Notes: generated from the sequence alone by a model not told the origin. A stretch of 58,815 bases of DNA from Anaerolineae bacterium (GCA_021324435.1 JAJPIZ010000036.1:1-58815); one strand, 5' to 3'. Positions 49,537-58,120 are shown, counted from the first letter of the stretch. Program-made: numbers and translations.

Positions 49537-51231
49537 TCATTGCCCACCGATGACTTCGATCTCCTTCCACGCCACCCACGAGGGACTCCGGGTTGTCACG
49601 ATGCGAATGAACTGGACGTCCGTCAATGGCGGATGCGGCTCGAAGGTCAGAATCTGATTGTCTGATGTATTGCCTTTGAATTCATAGATCATCTTGAGAC
49701 TCTCGTTTGGGCCGCGCGCCCAGATTTGGTGAACAGTTTGACCGTTGGGGTATTGGGAAATCGTCAGGCTGATGGCTGTGATGGTAGACGGTTTGCCGAG
49801 GTCAATCTCGATCCATTGTTGTGGATGCGCCCCCGCGCCCCATTGCGCGCCGGTCCCGTCCACCGCGTTGGAGGACGGTTGATCAGGCAGAGACCGCGAA
49901 GCGGTCACTTTCTTGCCAAGGGCGATGTTGTTTTGAAAACTGATATTGCCTGTTTGCGAACAGGGATTGGGACGGTTGATGGGAGCTAGGGCTTTATCAA
50001 TTTGCCCGCTTCCACTTTGCGCATTGTAGAAATCATACTGCTCCGATGTATCCCACGTCCACATCAGCCAGCCGTCGAAGCCGTATTTACAGGATTCAAC
50101 CTGCCAATTCATCAATGCCTTTGCCGCGGCATCCACGGATGGATAGGAGTTAACATTCGCACCAAACTCGCCGAGAATAATTGGCCTTTCCTGCACATCC
50201 TTCACGCCAAAGTTTTCGACATGTTGTTTTAGATTCAGTTCGAATCCCGGATACGCGTGCAGGTCAATGAAATCCGCCTGGGATTGCCAGATAGCCGGAG
50301 CGCTGACCACCAGGCGTGTGTCCCCAATGCGCGCCGGGTTTGGTTCTTGCGGGACGAAAAAGCCGATGCTGACCAACGCGGTCGGGTCTGCTTTGAGAAT
50401 GGCGGCGCGCACATTGTCAATGAAATACGGCAAGTTCTCTTCGAGCATTTTCTGTTTGTCGGTTTTGATTGACATGTCATAAGTCTTTCCATTGGCCGCC
50501 GTGACCATTCCGGATTTCAACGAGAGGGGTGGGTAGTTTGTGTCGTAGAAGAATTCGTTTCGCAGTTCATATGAGAAGATGTACTCTGTTGGAGCACCGA
50601 GGTTAATCAGGTCATTGATAAAGTCTGTGTAATAGACTTGATAAGCGCGTACTGCCGCACCCGGTAGATTCTGTGCATTGTTGAAATTAAAAAGTTCACA
50701 GCATTCCTGGCTGATGATCGCTCCGTACTTTCCACCGGGAAGCCAATCCTGCGTGAACATGGTGAAGATTTCATTCTGTTTTGCCAGCTTAAGAAAATCA
50801 GCCACGTTTTGCATGTAGGCTTGTGAAAGTCCATCACTTGCAGTTCCAATCGTGTTTTGGCTGACAAACACGCGCACAACGTTGTAGCCTTCTGTGTGCA
50901 TCTTTGCGAACTGCGCTGAGACTTCGGCAGGGTTGTACTGGCCGGGATCGAAAACGGAATGGTAGATTGGCCTGCTTCCATCCGGAGCCGTTTGAGGGGC
51001 GAGGCGAACGTAGTTGTTGCCGCGTGGAATGAATTTTTGCCCTGTGATGCGATCATAGAATTCACCGGTCCCGTTGACAACGCGGATGCTGATGCGATGC
51101 TCCTGAACAGAGGGCGGAGACGTAGGACCGGGCCGCGCTGTTGAGATCTGAGTCGGCATCGGCACGGTGGGGAAGTTGCAGGACGTGAGCAAGAGGAGGA
51201 GAAATGGAACGATAAAGCGGGATGCCTTCAT
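49537..51231 (-). CDS. lipoprotein: GH5-like glycosidase plus F5/8-type-C (CBM32-like) domain
   Basis: 564 residues. Lipobox Cys about 18. Residues 50-400 form a TIM barrel like GH5 mannanases: VRVFVSQNTIG, YSYELRNEFFYDTN with the acid/base Glu after Asn, and PIILGEFGANV with the nucleophile Glu. Residues about 430-560 are a discoidin-type domain (VTASRSLPDQPSSNAVDG...WIEIDLG, ending WVAWKEIEVIG). An extracellular beta-mannan or cellulose-type enzyme held at the cell surface. Confidence 0.82.
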   Translation of the reverse strand: MKASRFIVPFLLLLLTSCNFPTVPMPTQISTARPGPTSPPSVQEHRISIRVVNGTGEFYDRITGQKFIPRGNNYVRLAPQTAPDGSRPIYHSVFDPGQYNPAEVSAQFAKMHTEGYNVVRVFVSQNTIGTASDGLSQAYMQNVADFLKLAKQNEIFTMFTQDWLPGGKYGAIISQECCELFNFNNAQNLPGAAVRAYQVYYTDFINDLINLGAPTEYIFSYELRNEFFYDTNYPPLSLKSGMVTAANGKTYDMSIKTDKQKMLEENLPYFIDNVRAAILKADPTALVSIGFFVPQEPNPARIGDTRLVVSAPAIWQSQADFIDLHAYPGFELNLKQHVENFGVKDVQERPIILGEFGANVNSYPSVDAAAKALMNWQVESCKYGFDGWLMWTWDTSEQYDFYNAQSGSGQIDKALAPINRPNPCSQTGNISFQNNIALGKKVTASRSLPDQPSSNAVDGTGAQWGAGAHPQQWIEIDLGKPSTITAISLTISQYPNGQTVHQIWARGPNESLKMIYEFKGNTSDNQILTFEPHPPLTDVQFIRIVTTRSPSWVAWKEIEVIGGQ

Positions 51232-51315
51232 TTTCTCTCCTTTCCGTTGATATCAATATAGCACGCGCCTCGAAAAAAGCAATCCCTCAGTGGGTATTTG
51301 TGGTTAAATTGCCTC

Positions 51316-52464
51316 ATGATTTTCCTTTTGATCGAATTCATTGATGAACTGGTTTTTGGCCTCCAGGACGCGGCCTGGCCGCTCATCCGCGACGATTTGC
51401 ATCTCACTTATGTCCAAATTGGGATCATCCTTTCCGTGCCGGGGTTGATTGCCAATTTCATCGAACCATTCCTTTTTATTTTGGGCGACGTGTGGAAGCG
51501 CCGCGCCATCATCCTCACCGGCGGGATTTTCTTCACGCTATCTTTGGTTTTCACAGCCATCAGCCATTCGTTTCTCTTTCTTCTGTCCGCCATCATTCTT
51601 TTTAATCCATCTTCGGGCGCGTTCGTGAGTCTTTCCCAAGCCGCGTTGATGGATACGGATGGATCGCGTCACGAACAGAACATGGCGCGTTGGACCTTCG
51701 CGGGATCGCTGGGGGTCTTCCTCGGCCCGCTTTTGCTGGGCGGATTGATCGCCCTCGGCTTTGGCTGGCGGACGGGCTTCTGGGTGCTCGCTTCTTTCTC
51801 GATCCTGATCCTGCTGACCGCCTTCAAATTTTTACCTGCCTCTGGAAGCTCTCACGCCGAATTCCCCTCCGTGCATGCTTTTTTTGAAAGTCTGCGTTTT
51901 GCGTTTTCATCCTTGAAAGATAAGTCTGTTCTGCGCTGGCTCGTCCTGCTCGAATTCTCCGATTTGATGCTGGATGTTCTTTATGGTTTTCTCGCTTTAT
52001 ATTTTGTAGATGTCGCCGGAGTCTCGCCTGGCTCCGCCGCGCTGGCCGTTGCGATCTGGACGGGCGTCGGTCTGCTTGGTGATTTTTTACTCATCCCGCT
52101 TGTTGAGCGCGTGAAAGGATTGGATTATTTGCACGTCAGTGTGATTCTCGAACTCGTGCTTTTCCCGCTCTTTTTGCTCACATCCATCTTTTGGCTGAAA
52201 TTGATTTTGCTCGGCCTGCTTGGATTTTTCAACAGCGGCTGGTATGCGATTCTAAAAGCCAATCTTTTTTCCGCTCTTCCCGGCAAAAGCGGAACCGTCC
52301 AGGCGCTGGACAATGTCTCTGGCATGTTTGGTAAACTCATCCCGTTCGGCATCGGCCTGGCCGCGCAGGCCTTCGGTCTCGCCGCGGCGATGTGGGTACT
52401 TCTCGCCGGTCCCATTGTGTTGTTTATCGGCTTGCCGCGAAAGCGAATTTCAAGTTCGCCATGA
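51316..52464 (+). CDS. MFS transporter
   Basis: 382 residues from ATG 51316 (a TTG at 51298 is an alternative; neither has a good ribosome site). Twelve helices. FGLQDAAWPLIRDDLHLTYVQIG in helix 1-2 and GDVWKRRAII as the MFS loop 2-3; YAILKANLFSALPGKSGTVQALDN lies before helix 11. This sub-branch is sometimes annotated as fosmidomycin- or sugar-efflux-like. Overlaps the hemW start by 4 bp. Confidence 0.8.
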   Translation: MIFLLIEFIDELVFGLQDAAWPLIRDDLHLTYVQIGIILSVPGLIANFIEPFLFILGDVWKRRAIILTGGIFFTLSLVFTAISHSFLFLLSAIILFNPSSGAFVSLSQAALMDTDGSRHEQNMARWTFAGSLGVFLGPLLLGGLIALGFGWRTGFWVLASFSILILLTAFKFLPASGSSHAEFPSVHAFFESLRFAFSSLKDKSVLRWLVLLEFSDLMLDVLYGFLALYFVDVAGVSPGSAALAVAIWTGVGLLGDFLLIPLVERVKGLDYLHVSVILELVLFPLFLLTSIFWLKLILLGLLGFFNSGWYAILKANLFSALPGKSGTVQALDNVSGMFGKLIPFGIGLAAQAFGLAAAMWVLLAGPIVLFIGLPRKRISSSP

Positions 52465-53783
52465 ATTACTCTCTTTATTTGCACATTCCCTTTTGCGCTC
52501 ATCGTTGCGCGTACTGCGACTTCAACACGTACGCGGGCCAGGAAGATTCCATTCCAGATTATGTAAACGCGTTACGCAAGGAAATTGAGTTTGTCGGGAA
52601 GCCCCTCTCGCCCACTCGCTTCGCTCGGGGCACTTCCCCGATTTTCGGAGAAAATGGGGGAAGACGGAAGGGGGCGCACACTATCTTTTTCGGCGGCGGG
52701 ACGCCCTCGCTTCTTTCCGCCCCTCAGTTTGCCTCCATCATGGACACCTTGCGCGCCTCCTTTGCCTTGACCGCGGACGCGGAGATCACCATCGAGGCCA
52801 ATCCGGGGACGGTCTCTCTGGAAAAGCTACAAGCATTGCGAAAACTTGGAATCAATCGCATCAGTTTCGGCGTTCAGTCTGCGAATGCTGAAGAGTTGAA
52901 AATGTTGGAGCGCACGCACAATTTCTTCGATGTAATCGAAGCAGTCTCATCCGCACGCAAAGCGGGATTCGACAATCTAAATCTCGACTTGATTTATGGC
53001 CTGCCCGAACAGACTCTTCGAACGTGGCAGACCACCGTCAAACGGATTCTCGATCTGCATCCCGAACATATCTCTGCTTACGCGCTGACGCTGGAACATG
53101 GCACGCCCTTTGGCCGTTGGTCCGCGCGCGGGCTATTGCCTCTGCCCGATCCCGATTTGGCCGCGGACATGTATGAGTGGGCGAGTGCAACACTTGAAGC
53201 CAATAGATATGTTCAATATGAAATTTCCAATTGGGCGTTGGACCAAAGGCGGTGGGCTGTGGACTGTAATGCATCGTCAACGGCCGATATTCAACGGTCA
53301 ACGGTTTATGTCCCGCCGTCTTTTGCCTGCCGCCACAACCTGCAATATTGGCGCGGGCTTCCCTATCTCGGCTTCGGCGCAGGCGCGCATGGGTACGCGG
53401 ATGGCTATCGCTATTCCAATGTGCTGAGAATTAAAACCTACATTGAGCGAATGAACACTGATCACTGGTCACTGAACACTGGCTTCCCGCTTTCTTCCGC
53501 AACCGTCAATCACCACCGTCAATCTGCGAGCGACGAGATGTCCGAGTTCATGATGACCGGGCTGAGATTAACGCGCGAGGGAATCGCCGCGCCCGCCTTT
53601 CGTCAGAGGTTTGGACGCGGGTTGATGGATATTTATCCAAACGAAATCAATGAGTTGATTAGTCTTGGTCTGCTTGAATGGACAAAAAGGACTTCCGAAG
53701 CGGGGGAGGCTTCGAAAGTCCTTCGGCTTACATCGCGCGGACGGTTACTGGGGAATCAGGTATTTATGCGATTTGTCGGTTAG
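52461..53783 (+). CDS. hemW: HemW-like radical SAM protein (coproporphyrinogen oxidase-like) with in-frame repeat insertions
   Basis: 440 residues; usual length is about 380. YLHIPFCAHRCAYCDFNTY carries the radical-SAM CxxxCxxC (Cys12, 16, 19); FFGGGTPSLL, GVQSANAEELKMLERTH and DLIYGLPEQT are HemW blocks. HemW inserts haem into target proteins. Three stretches look like foreign DNA read in frame: residues 47-72 (from a G/C-rich palindrome), about 265-283 (eight heptamers, 53254-53309) and about 332-340 (four heptamers, 53454-53481). Together they explain the extra length. ATG 52461 overlaps the MFS stop. Confidence 0.9.
   Translation: MNYSLYLHIPFCAHRCAYCDFNTYAGQEDSIPDYVNALRKEIEFVGKPLSPTRFARGTSPIFGENGGRRKGAHTIFFGGGTPSLLSAPQFASIMDTLRASFALTADAEITIEANPGTVSLEKLQALRKLGINRISFGVQSANAEELKMLERTHNFFDVIEAVSSARKAGFDNLNLDLIYGLPEQTLRTWQTTVKRILDLHPEHISAYALTLEHGTPFGRWSARGLLPLPDPDLAADMYEWASATLEANRYVQYEISNWALDQRRWAVDCNASSTADIQRSTVYVPPSFACRHNLQYWRGLPYLGFGAGAHGYADGYRYSNVLRIKTYIERMNTDHWSLNTGFPLSSATVNHHRQSASDEMSEFMMTGLRLTREGIAAPAFRQRFGRGLMDIYPNEINELISLGLLEWTKRTSEAGEASKVLRLTSRGRLLGNQVFMRFVG
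52633..52663. repeat. G/C-rich palindromic repeat inside hemW
   Basis: CTTCCCCGATTTTC and GAAAATGGGGGAAG pair with one mismatch around GGA. Same design as the intergenic units at 41880 and 43837. With its flanks (about 52600-52675) it is read in frame as part of HemW. Confidence 0.7.
53254..53309 (+). repeat. heptanucleotide repeat inside hemW
   Basis: Eight 7-mers: GGGCTGT, GGACTGT, AATGCAT, CGTCAAC, GGCCGAT, ATTCAAC, GGTCAAC, GGTTTAT. Shares GGTCAAC with the copA repeat at 18453. Confidence 0.7.
53454..53481 (+). repeat. heptanucleotide repeat inside hemW
   Basis: AACACTG, ATCACTG, GTCACTG, AACACTG: four 7-mers in 28 bp, of the same ACTG type as the unit upstream of mutY. Confidence 0.75.
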
Positions 53784-53809
53784 TGAATCTTGTTGAAAGC
53801 CAAAGATAA

Positions 53810-54910
53810 CTACGGAGCCGTACAATGGGGAATCTCACAACCCATTCCGCCAGTCGCGTATGTGCACCAGCGACAGCCCGCAGCGATGCAACCTGCTTGA
53901 TCAACGTAATATTGTTGAGGGTCCTGACAACTTGTCTTAGTGCCCGGTTTTGGTTCTTCTCTCGGACATAGTTTGGGTTCATAACCGGTTGCTTTGAATC
54001 CAAAGGCTTCCCAGCAAGTGTTATCCACAGCAAACAACGCCTTCAACGGATAATATTTTTCGTTTCGTTCCGGCGAGCCGGCCTGTTCTTCCGTGAAGCG
54101 ATCATTGTAGTCGAATTTGGTCGCATCTTTGAGGCCGGCGTCTGCCCACACGCCCATCATAAAAGATGAACCAGGCAGTAATTTTTTGATCGCGAATTGC
54201 ACCGTCGCGTATTGGCCCACGCCGATACGCACCCATGCCAGATCGGGATCGTCTCCCTGGCCGCCATCGAAGATGATTTTGTCGTAGCCATTGCCGTTGA
54301 ATGGCGCATCCGATTGTTCGCCTGAAAGACCGCCGGTATCGTGGTTGGTATCCTTGAACACCTTGACGTTGGAGGCATCCCATGCGCTGGTGTATGGTGG
54401 ATGCGCCCAGACCAGATAATCTCCAAACCCATCGTGATTGAGATCAATTTCGACGCCGTAATCTATGTCGTGTGAGTCGTTCGGGTTTGTTCCGCTTAAT
54501 TGGATCGAAATGTAGTACCAGTTAGTGTCCTTGTTCAAGTTGAAGGTTACAATGTCCAAATCGGGTACGTAGGTCATATTCTGTTCGAAGGGGCGTTCCA
54601 GCCGATTGATCTTGTACGAATCGCCGTAAGGCGCGCGACCTTCCGGCCCGGTTCCGGTTGTGTCAACGTCGTACACAAATGATCCCTGAATTGGCGCCGT
54701 GTCGGAGGGCCTCATTAAATGCGCAACGGCAACCGTTGGCGTAGACGCAGTAGGCGTATCTGCGGATGTAGTCGGTACGGTCACCAATGCGGGCGGTACA
54801 TCTGGCGCTTGCGAAGGTGGAGAGGTGATGAAGGGCAGGTTACATGCCAGAACGGCCATCATTAGAGCGAGCAAGAAGCGGCTTATTGACAAAGGTGATT
54901 TGTTTCTCAT
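53810..54910 (-). CDS. lipoprotein with Cys-rich tail, paralogue A
   Basis: 366 residues. Lipobox Cys about 23, a PT-rich linker, then a beta-rich domain with FVYDVDTTGTGPEGRAPYGD, RLERPFEQNMTYVPDLDIVTF, DIDYGVEIDLNHDGFGDYLVW (an EF-hand/dockerin-like Asp loop) and NDRFTEEQAGSPERNEKYYPLKALFAVD. The last 40 residues hold eight Cys, with CIAAGCRWC. No family recognised. Reads like a surface protein that binds a metal and a partner. Paralogous to the next gene along its full length. Confidence 0.75.
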   Translation of the reverse strand: MRNKSPLSISRFLLALMMAVLACNLPFITSPPSQAPDVPPALVTVPTTSADTPTASTPTVAVAHLMRPSDTAPIQGSFVYDVDTTGTGPEGRAPYGDSYKINRLERPFEQNMTYVPDLDIVTFNLNKDTNWYYISIQLSGTNPNDSHDIDYGVEIDLNHDGFGDYLVWAHPPYTSAWDASNVKVFKDTNHDTGGLSGEQSDAPFNGNGYDKIIFDGGQGDDPDLAWVRIGVGQYATVQFAIKKLLPGSSFMMGVWADAGLKDATKFDYNDRFTEEQAGSPERNEKYYPLKALFAVDNTCWEAFGFKATGYEPKLCPREEPKPGTKTSCQDPQQYYVDQAGCIAAGCRWCTYATGGMGCEIPHCTAP

Positions 54911-54939
54911 GGCAGTCTCCTCTTTTACCTAAGAGTACA

Positions 54940-56001
54940 TCACGGATACGTACAGTAATAAACAACCGCTATAACATTGCTTCCGTTTGGTCTCCATGCG
55001 CATCCCGCCGCTTCACAACTGGACTTGTCTGTATGTGAACTCGGATTGGTGCATCCAGTCTCCGGCTTCGGAGTCTCTGGCGCAACGATTGGCGGGCAGA
55101 TGAGGGGCTCATAGCCGGTTGGCTTGAACCCAAAGGCGGCGCGGCAGGTGCTGTCTGTTGCGTAAAGCGCTTTGAGCGGATAATAGGCATTGTCTTTTTC
55201 CGATGAGCCCGCCTCGGCCTCTGTGAAGCGATCGTTGTAGCTGAATTTCGACGGGTCTTTCAGTTCCCCGTCCGCCCAAACGCTCCACATGAAGGATTTG
55301 CCCGGCAGTGATTGCTTGAATGCAAATTCGATTACGTTCTGATGTTGAGGGTCAATGCGAACCCATGCCAGATCGGGGTCCTGCCCCCGGCCTTGATCGA
55401 ATATCACCGTATCATATCCGTTCCCGTTGAACGGCGCATCCGATTTTGTGGCAGATAAACCGCCTGTATCGTGATTGCTGTCGGAATACACAGAAACGTT
55501 TTCAGTCGCCCACTGAGTCGTATAGGGTGGATGCACCCAAAGGAGAATGTCGCCGAAGCCGTCGCGGTCTTTGTCAATTTCAACACCGTAATCAATGTTG
55601 AGCGAATCGTTGGGATTGTTGCCTATAAGTTCAATAAAAATATAATACCAATTCCCATCCGCTTCGAGGCGAAACCGCGTGATGTCCACATTTGGTAAAT
55701 AATTCATATCGCCCTGGGTGAATGGCCGCTCAAGACGATTGAACTCGTACACGTCGCCATAAGGCGCGCGGTGCTGAGGGGCATTGCCAGAGGAATCAAC
55801 ATCATAGTTTATGTTTCCCGTCAGTGAAACATTGCTGGGAGTGGTCAGATGACTGACCGGCGGTGCGCTGGAATTTGGATTTGCGGCTGTGGAGGCTGAA
55901 AGAGGCGTTTGCGTGGGAGCCGCTCCCGACGACAAATTACATGCCAGCATTGCAAGCAAAAGAACGATGATGAATGAGGAATAACCCTTTGTCACTGCCA
56001 T
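54940..56001 (-). CDS. lipoprotein with Cys-rich tail, paralogue B
   Basis: 353 residues. Same plan as paralogue A: lipobox Cys about 21, linker, INYDVDSSGNAPQHRAPYGD, RLERPFTQGDMNYLPNVDITRF, DYGVEIDKDRDGFGDILLW, then SYNDRFTEAEAGSSEKDNAYYPLKALYATD. The tail has CEAAGCAWRPNGSNVIAVVYYC with fewer Cys. The order B then A on the - strand with a 29-bp gap suggests a tandem duplication and one operon. Confidence 0.75.
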   Translation of the reverse strand: MAVTKGYSSFIIVLLLAMLACNLSSGAAPTQTPLSASTAANPNSSAPPVSHLTTPSNVSLTGNINYDVDSSGNAPQHRAPYGDVYEFNRLERPFTQGDMNYLPNVDITRFRLEADGNWYYIFIELIGNNPNDSLNIDYGVEIDKDRDGFGDILLWVHPPYTTQWATENVSVYSDSNHDTGGLSATKSDAPFNGNGYDTVIFDQGRGQDPDLAWVRIDPQHQNVIEFAFKQSLPGKSFMWSVWADGELKDPSKFSYNDRFTEAEAGSSEKDNAYYPLKALYATDSTCRAAFGFKPTGYEPLICPPIVAPETPKPETGCTNPSSHTDKSSCEAAGCAWRPNGSNVIAVVYYCTYP

Positions 56002-56060
56002 ATGACTCTCCTGTGTTTGCCTCTATTATGTAACTTTTTTCAACCCCATGCAAGTAGACT

Positions 56061-56978
56061 TTATGGTGATATGACTCTCAAAATGCTCTTATGGATGCCC
56101 GCCAAATCGCTCAAGCCGGACCCGAAAGCGGCGCGGGCCTCCGAAGAGCCGATCAATAGTCCCGGCACTTTGGCGTCCGTGTGCCGCCGCGTGGACAGAT
56201 CTTCCAGATTGCCATGATCGGACGTGATTAGGATCAAGCCTTCGTCATCGTTCCAGTGTTCGACCAGGCCTGTAATCACGCCATCGAACACTTCAAGTTG
56301 ATTCAAAGCCCATTCCATATCCTGTTTGTGACCCGCGTAGTCACTGGCCCAATATTCAAACATGGAAAAATCGTATTGGCCCGCAAGCTCGGCGAGTTTC
56401 TTTCCAGCCGCATGGGGACTGAGCTGCGGCGCATCGGGAAAGCCCAACATGCCGCGCCAGCCCGCGCCTGTGAAATCTGCGGAGAGCGCTCTGCCCGCGT
56501 ACAAATCATCTTTGGTAAAGAGGGGGAGTCCCGCCGAGGTAACCGCCAACGGAATGGCCGAATAGAGTCGCTTGCCCGAGTCCACGCCGTGAAAATAGCG
56601 CGGCGGATAGGCGTTGAGTAAAGCGGCTTTTTTATTTGATTTGGTCAATTCTGAAAAGATGTTGCCTTTGAGCAAATACCCTGCCACCGCTGGGTTTGGC
56701 TTTGGCCCATAATGCTCGCCAATCTTCTTAGGGATATTGATTCCGGTCAGCAAAACAGCCTGGCCTGTGGCTGATTGCGGGAGGCCGGCCACTCCTAATG
56801 AGGCATCAAGGGGCAGCAATGCCGCGCGCTCGCCGACAAACGGCGCGACGCTTGCCAGCAATTTATGTCCGCCGAGCAGAGATTCCAGAGTCGGCATCTT
56901 TGCGCGCGCAAAGGGATTGATTTCGGGGTTGTCGGCGCCGAGGCCGACGCCATCGAGGAAGATGAAGAAAACACGCAT
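56061..56978 (-). CDS. phosphoglycerate mutase/alkaline-phosphatase superfamily metalloenzyme
   Basis: 305 residues. FIFLDGVGLG at the start gives the first metal Asp; LITSDHGNLEDLSTRRHTD near the end gives Asp-His and the second His. It is shorter than cofactor-independent phosphoglycerate mutase (about 510) and lacks its inserted domain, so it is one of the small relatives, such as phosphopentomutase- or nucleotide-pyrophosphatase-like enzymes. Substrate unknown. Confidence 0.78.
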   Translation of the reverse strand: MRVFFIFLDGVGLGADNPEINPFARAKMPTLESLLGGHKLLASVAPFVGERAALLPLDASLGVAGLPQSATGQAVLLTGINIPKKIGEHYGPKPNPAVAGYLLKGNIFSELTKSNKKAALLNAYPPRYFHGVDSGKRLYSAIPLAVTSAGLPLFTKDDLYAGRALSADFTGAGWRGMLGFPDAPQLSPHAAGKKLAELAGQYDFSMFEYWASDYAGHKQDMEWALNQLEVFDGVITGLVEHWNDDEGLILITSDHGNLEDLSTRRHTDAKVPGLLIGSSEARAAFGSGLSDLAGIHKSILRVISP

Positions 56979-56995
56979 GTTTACCGATAATTCGA

Positions 56996-57015
56996 GTAGG
57001 GCGTTGTGCCCCTAC
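56996..57015. repeat. short REP-like hairpin
   Basis: GTAGGGCGTTGTGCCCCTAC, 18 bp upstream of the phosphatase-like gene and at the 3' end of the methyltransferase gene; related to 33436-33466. Confidence 0.45.
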
Positions 57016-57572
57016 AATTTTTGAAATATGAACCACGCCGACGGACGTTCGCGTTTGTCCCAGCCGTCTTTGCGGGAGAGCAAGCGAAAGCCGCGGGCTT
57101 GAATCAAATCCAAGTCGGGCGCGGCCAGGCCGGGTCCGGAGAGATGCGGATCCGATTTGAAGAATCCATACATCAACCAGAATCCACCCGGAGCCAGGAC
57201 GCGATCCAGTTGAGTCAAATAATCTGCTTTCTTTTCGATGCCGTGAAAACATCCCAAATCCAGCGCGAGATCAAACGGACCGTTGATACCTTTGAGGGTG
57301 GTCGCTTCGTTGACTTGCAAGTCAACCTTTACATGTTTCGTCTTGCGTTTTGCGATTTGAATGGCGCGCGGCGCAAAGTCAATACCCGTGACCTGCCAGC
57401 CGTTTTGGGCGAGAGTCAGCACATTTGTGCCTGTGCCGCAACCGATGTCAATGGCGCGGCCCGCTGGATGCGATGCAATGAATTCGAATAATTCCGGAGG
57501 AGAAACGCCGCTGTCCCATGGTGGGCGGCCAAAGTACATGAGATTGAAATGGAGGCGGCGAAGCAGACTCAT
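57012..57572 (-). CDS. class I SAM-dependent methyltransferase
   Basis: 186 residues. AIDIGCGTGTNVLTLAQNGWQVTGIDFAP (about 38-66) is the SAM site, FDLALDLGCFHGI motif II and VLAPGGFWLMYGF motif III. The N-terminus LHFNLMYFGRPPWDSGVSPPEL is typical of TehB/thiopurine-methyltransferase-like enzymes; the acceptor cannot be read. Six bases separate it from the thioredoxin-like gene upstream on the same strand. Confidence 0.85.
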   Translation of the reverse strand: MSLLRRLHFNLMYFGRPPWDSGVSPPELFEFIASHPAGRAIDIGCGTGTNVLTLAQNGWQVTGIDFAPRAIQIAKRKTKHVKVDLQVNEATTLKGINGPFDLALDLGCFHGIEKKADYLTQLDRVLAPGGFWLMYGFFKSDPHLSGPGLAAPDLDLIQARGFRLLSRKDGWDKRERPSAWFIFQKL

Positions 57573-57577
57573 GCCCG

Positions 57578-58063
57578 CTATTGATTTACTGAATCGCGCA
57601 CGCGCTGTGGGTCAATCTCGCCGATGGTACGCCAGACCTCATGACCTTGCGCGTCGAAGAAAATGTACGTGGGAGTGTATTCGAAATCATAAACCGGCGC
57701 GAGTTCGCGCCCAACCTGTTCCTGAATGTTAATGTGAATGATTTCCAGTTTGTCGCCAAGTTCCTGCTCCAGCCCATCCACGATGGGTTTCTCTGCGGTG
57801 CAGGTAATTCAGTATGGCGATTGAAATTCGAGCAGGACCGGTTTGCCCGCGCCGATCATGGCTTGCACGGCTTTGGCGTCTCCCATCAGCGGCGTTTGGC
57901 GCGGATGCAGGACGAGCCAGGCAGACGCCAAACCGACCGCGATGACACCGAAAGCAATGTATTCTCTGACTCCCGGCTTATTGGTCAGCAAAACCAGCGC
58001 CGCAACGATGATTACGCCGAGGGAAATCCACAGAAACGAATAATAGTTGTAAATCTCTTCCAT
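57578..58063 (-). CDS. probable selenoprotein: membrane-anchored thioredoxin-like protein with UxxC active site
   Basis: 161 residues if UGA 57811-57809 is read as selenocysteine. Two membrane helices (about 10-28 and 34-52), then a thioredoxin fold: KPVLLEFQSPY-U-ITC-TAEKPIVDGLEQEL, then KLEIIHINIQE, DFEYTPTYIFFDAQGHEVWR with the cis-Pro (TP). The UGA takes exactly the place of the first, attacking Cys of CxxC. Reading through is supported on both sides, and a CCCATC-GTG-GATGGG hairpin lies 27 bases after the UGA. It would be an outer-face thiol/selenol oxidoreductase. A nonsense mutation is the alternative. Confidence 0.8.
57773..57787 (-). promoter_or_regulatory. SECIS-like hairpin after in-frame UGA
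   Basis: CCCATC GTG GATGGG on the - strand: 6-bp stem with GUG loop, 27 bases after the UGA, inside the bacterial SECIS window. It shares CCATC...GATGG with the element at 28272-28286. Confidence 0.7.
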
Positions 58064-58091
58064 GTCATTTCAAGGTGGTGACATTCTTACT

Positions 58092-58120
58092 TTGACAATT
58101 CAACCCTCTTCTTTTACAAT
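58092..58120 (+). promoter_or_regulatory. promoter of the EF-G-like gene
   Basis: TTGACA (58092-58097), 17 bases, TACAAT (58115-58120); start about 58127, 43 bp before the ATG. Confidence 0.8.
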
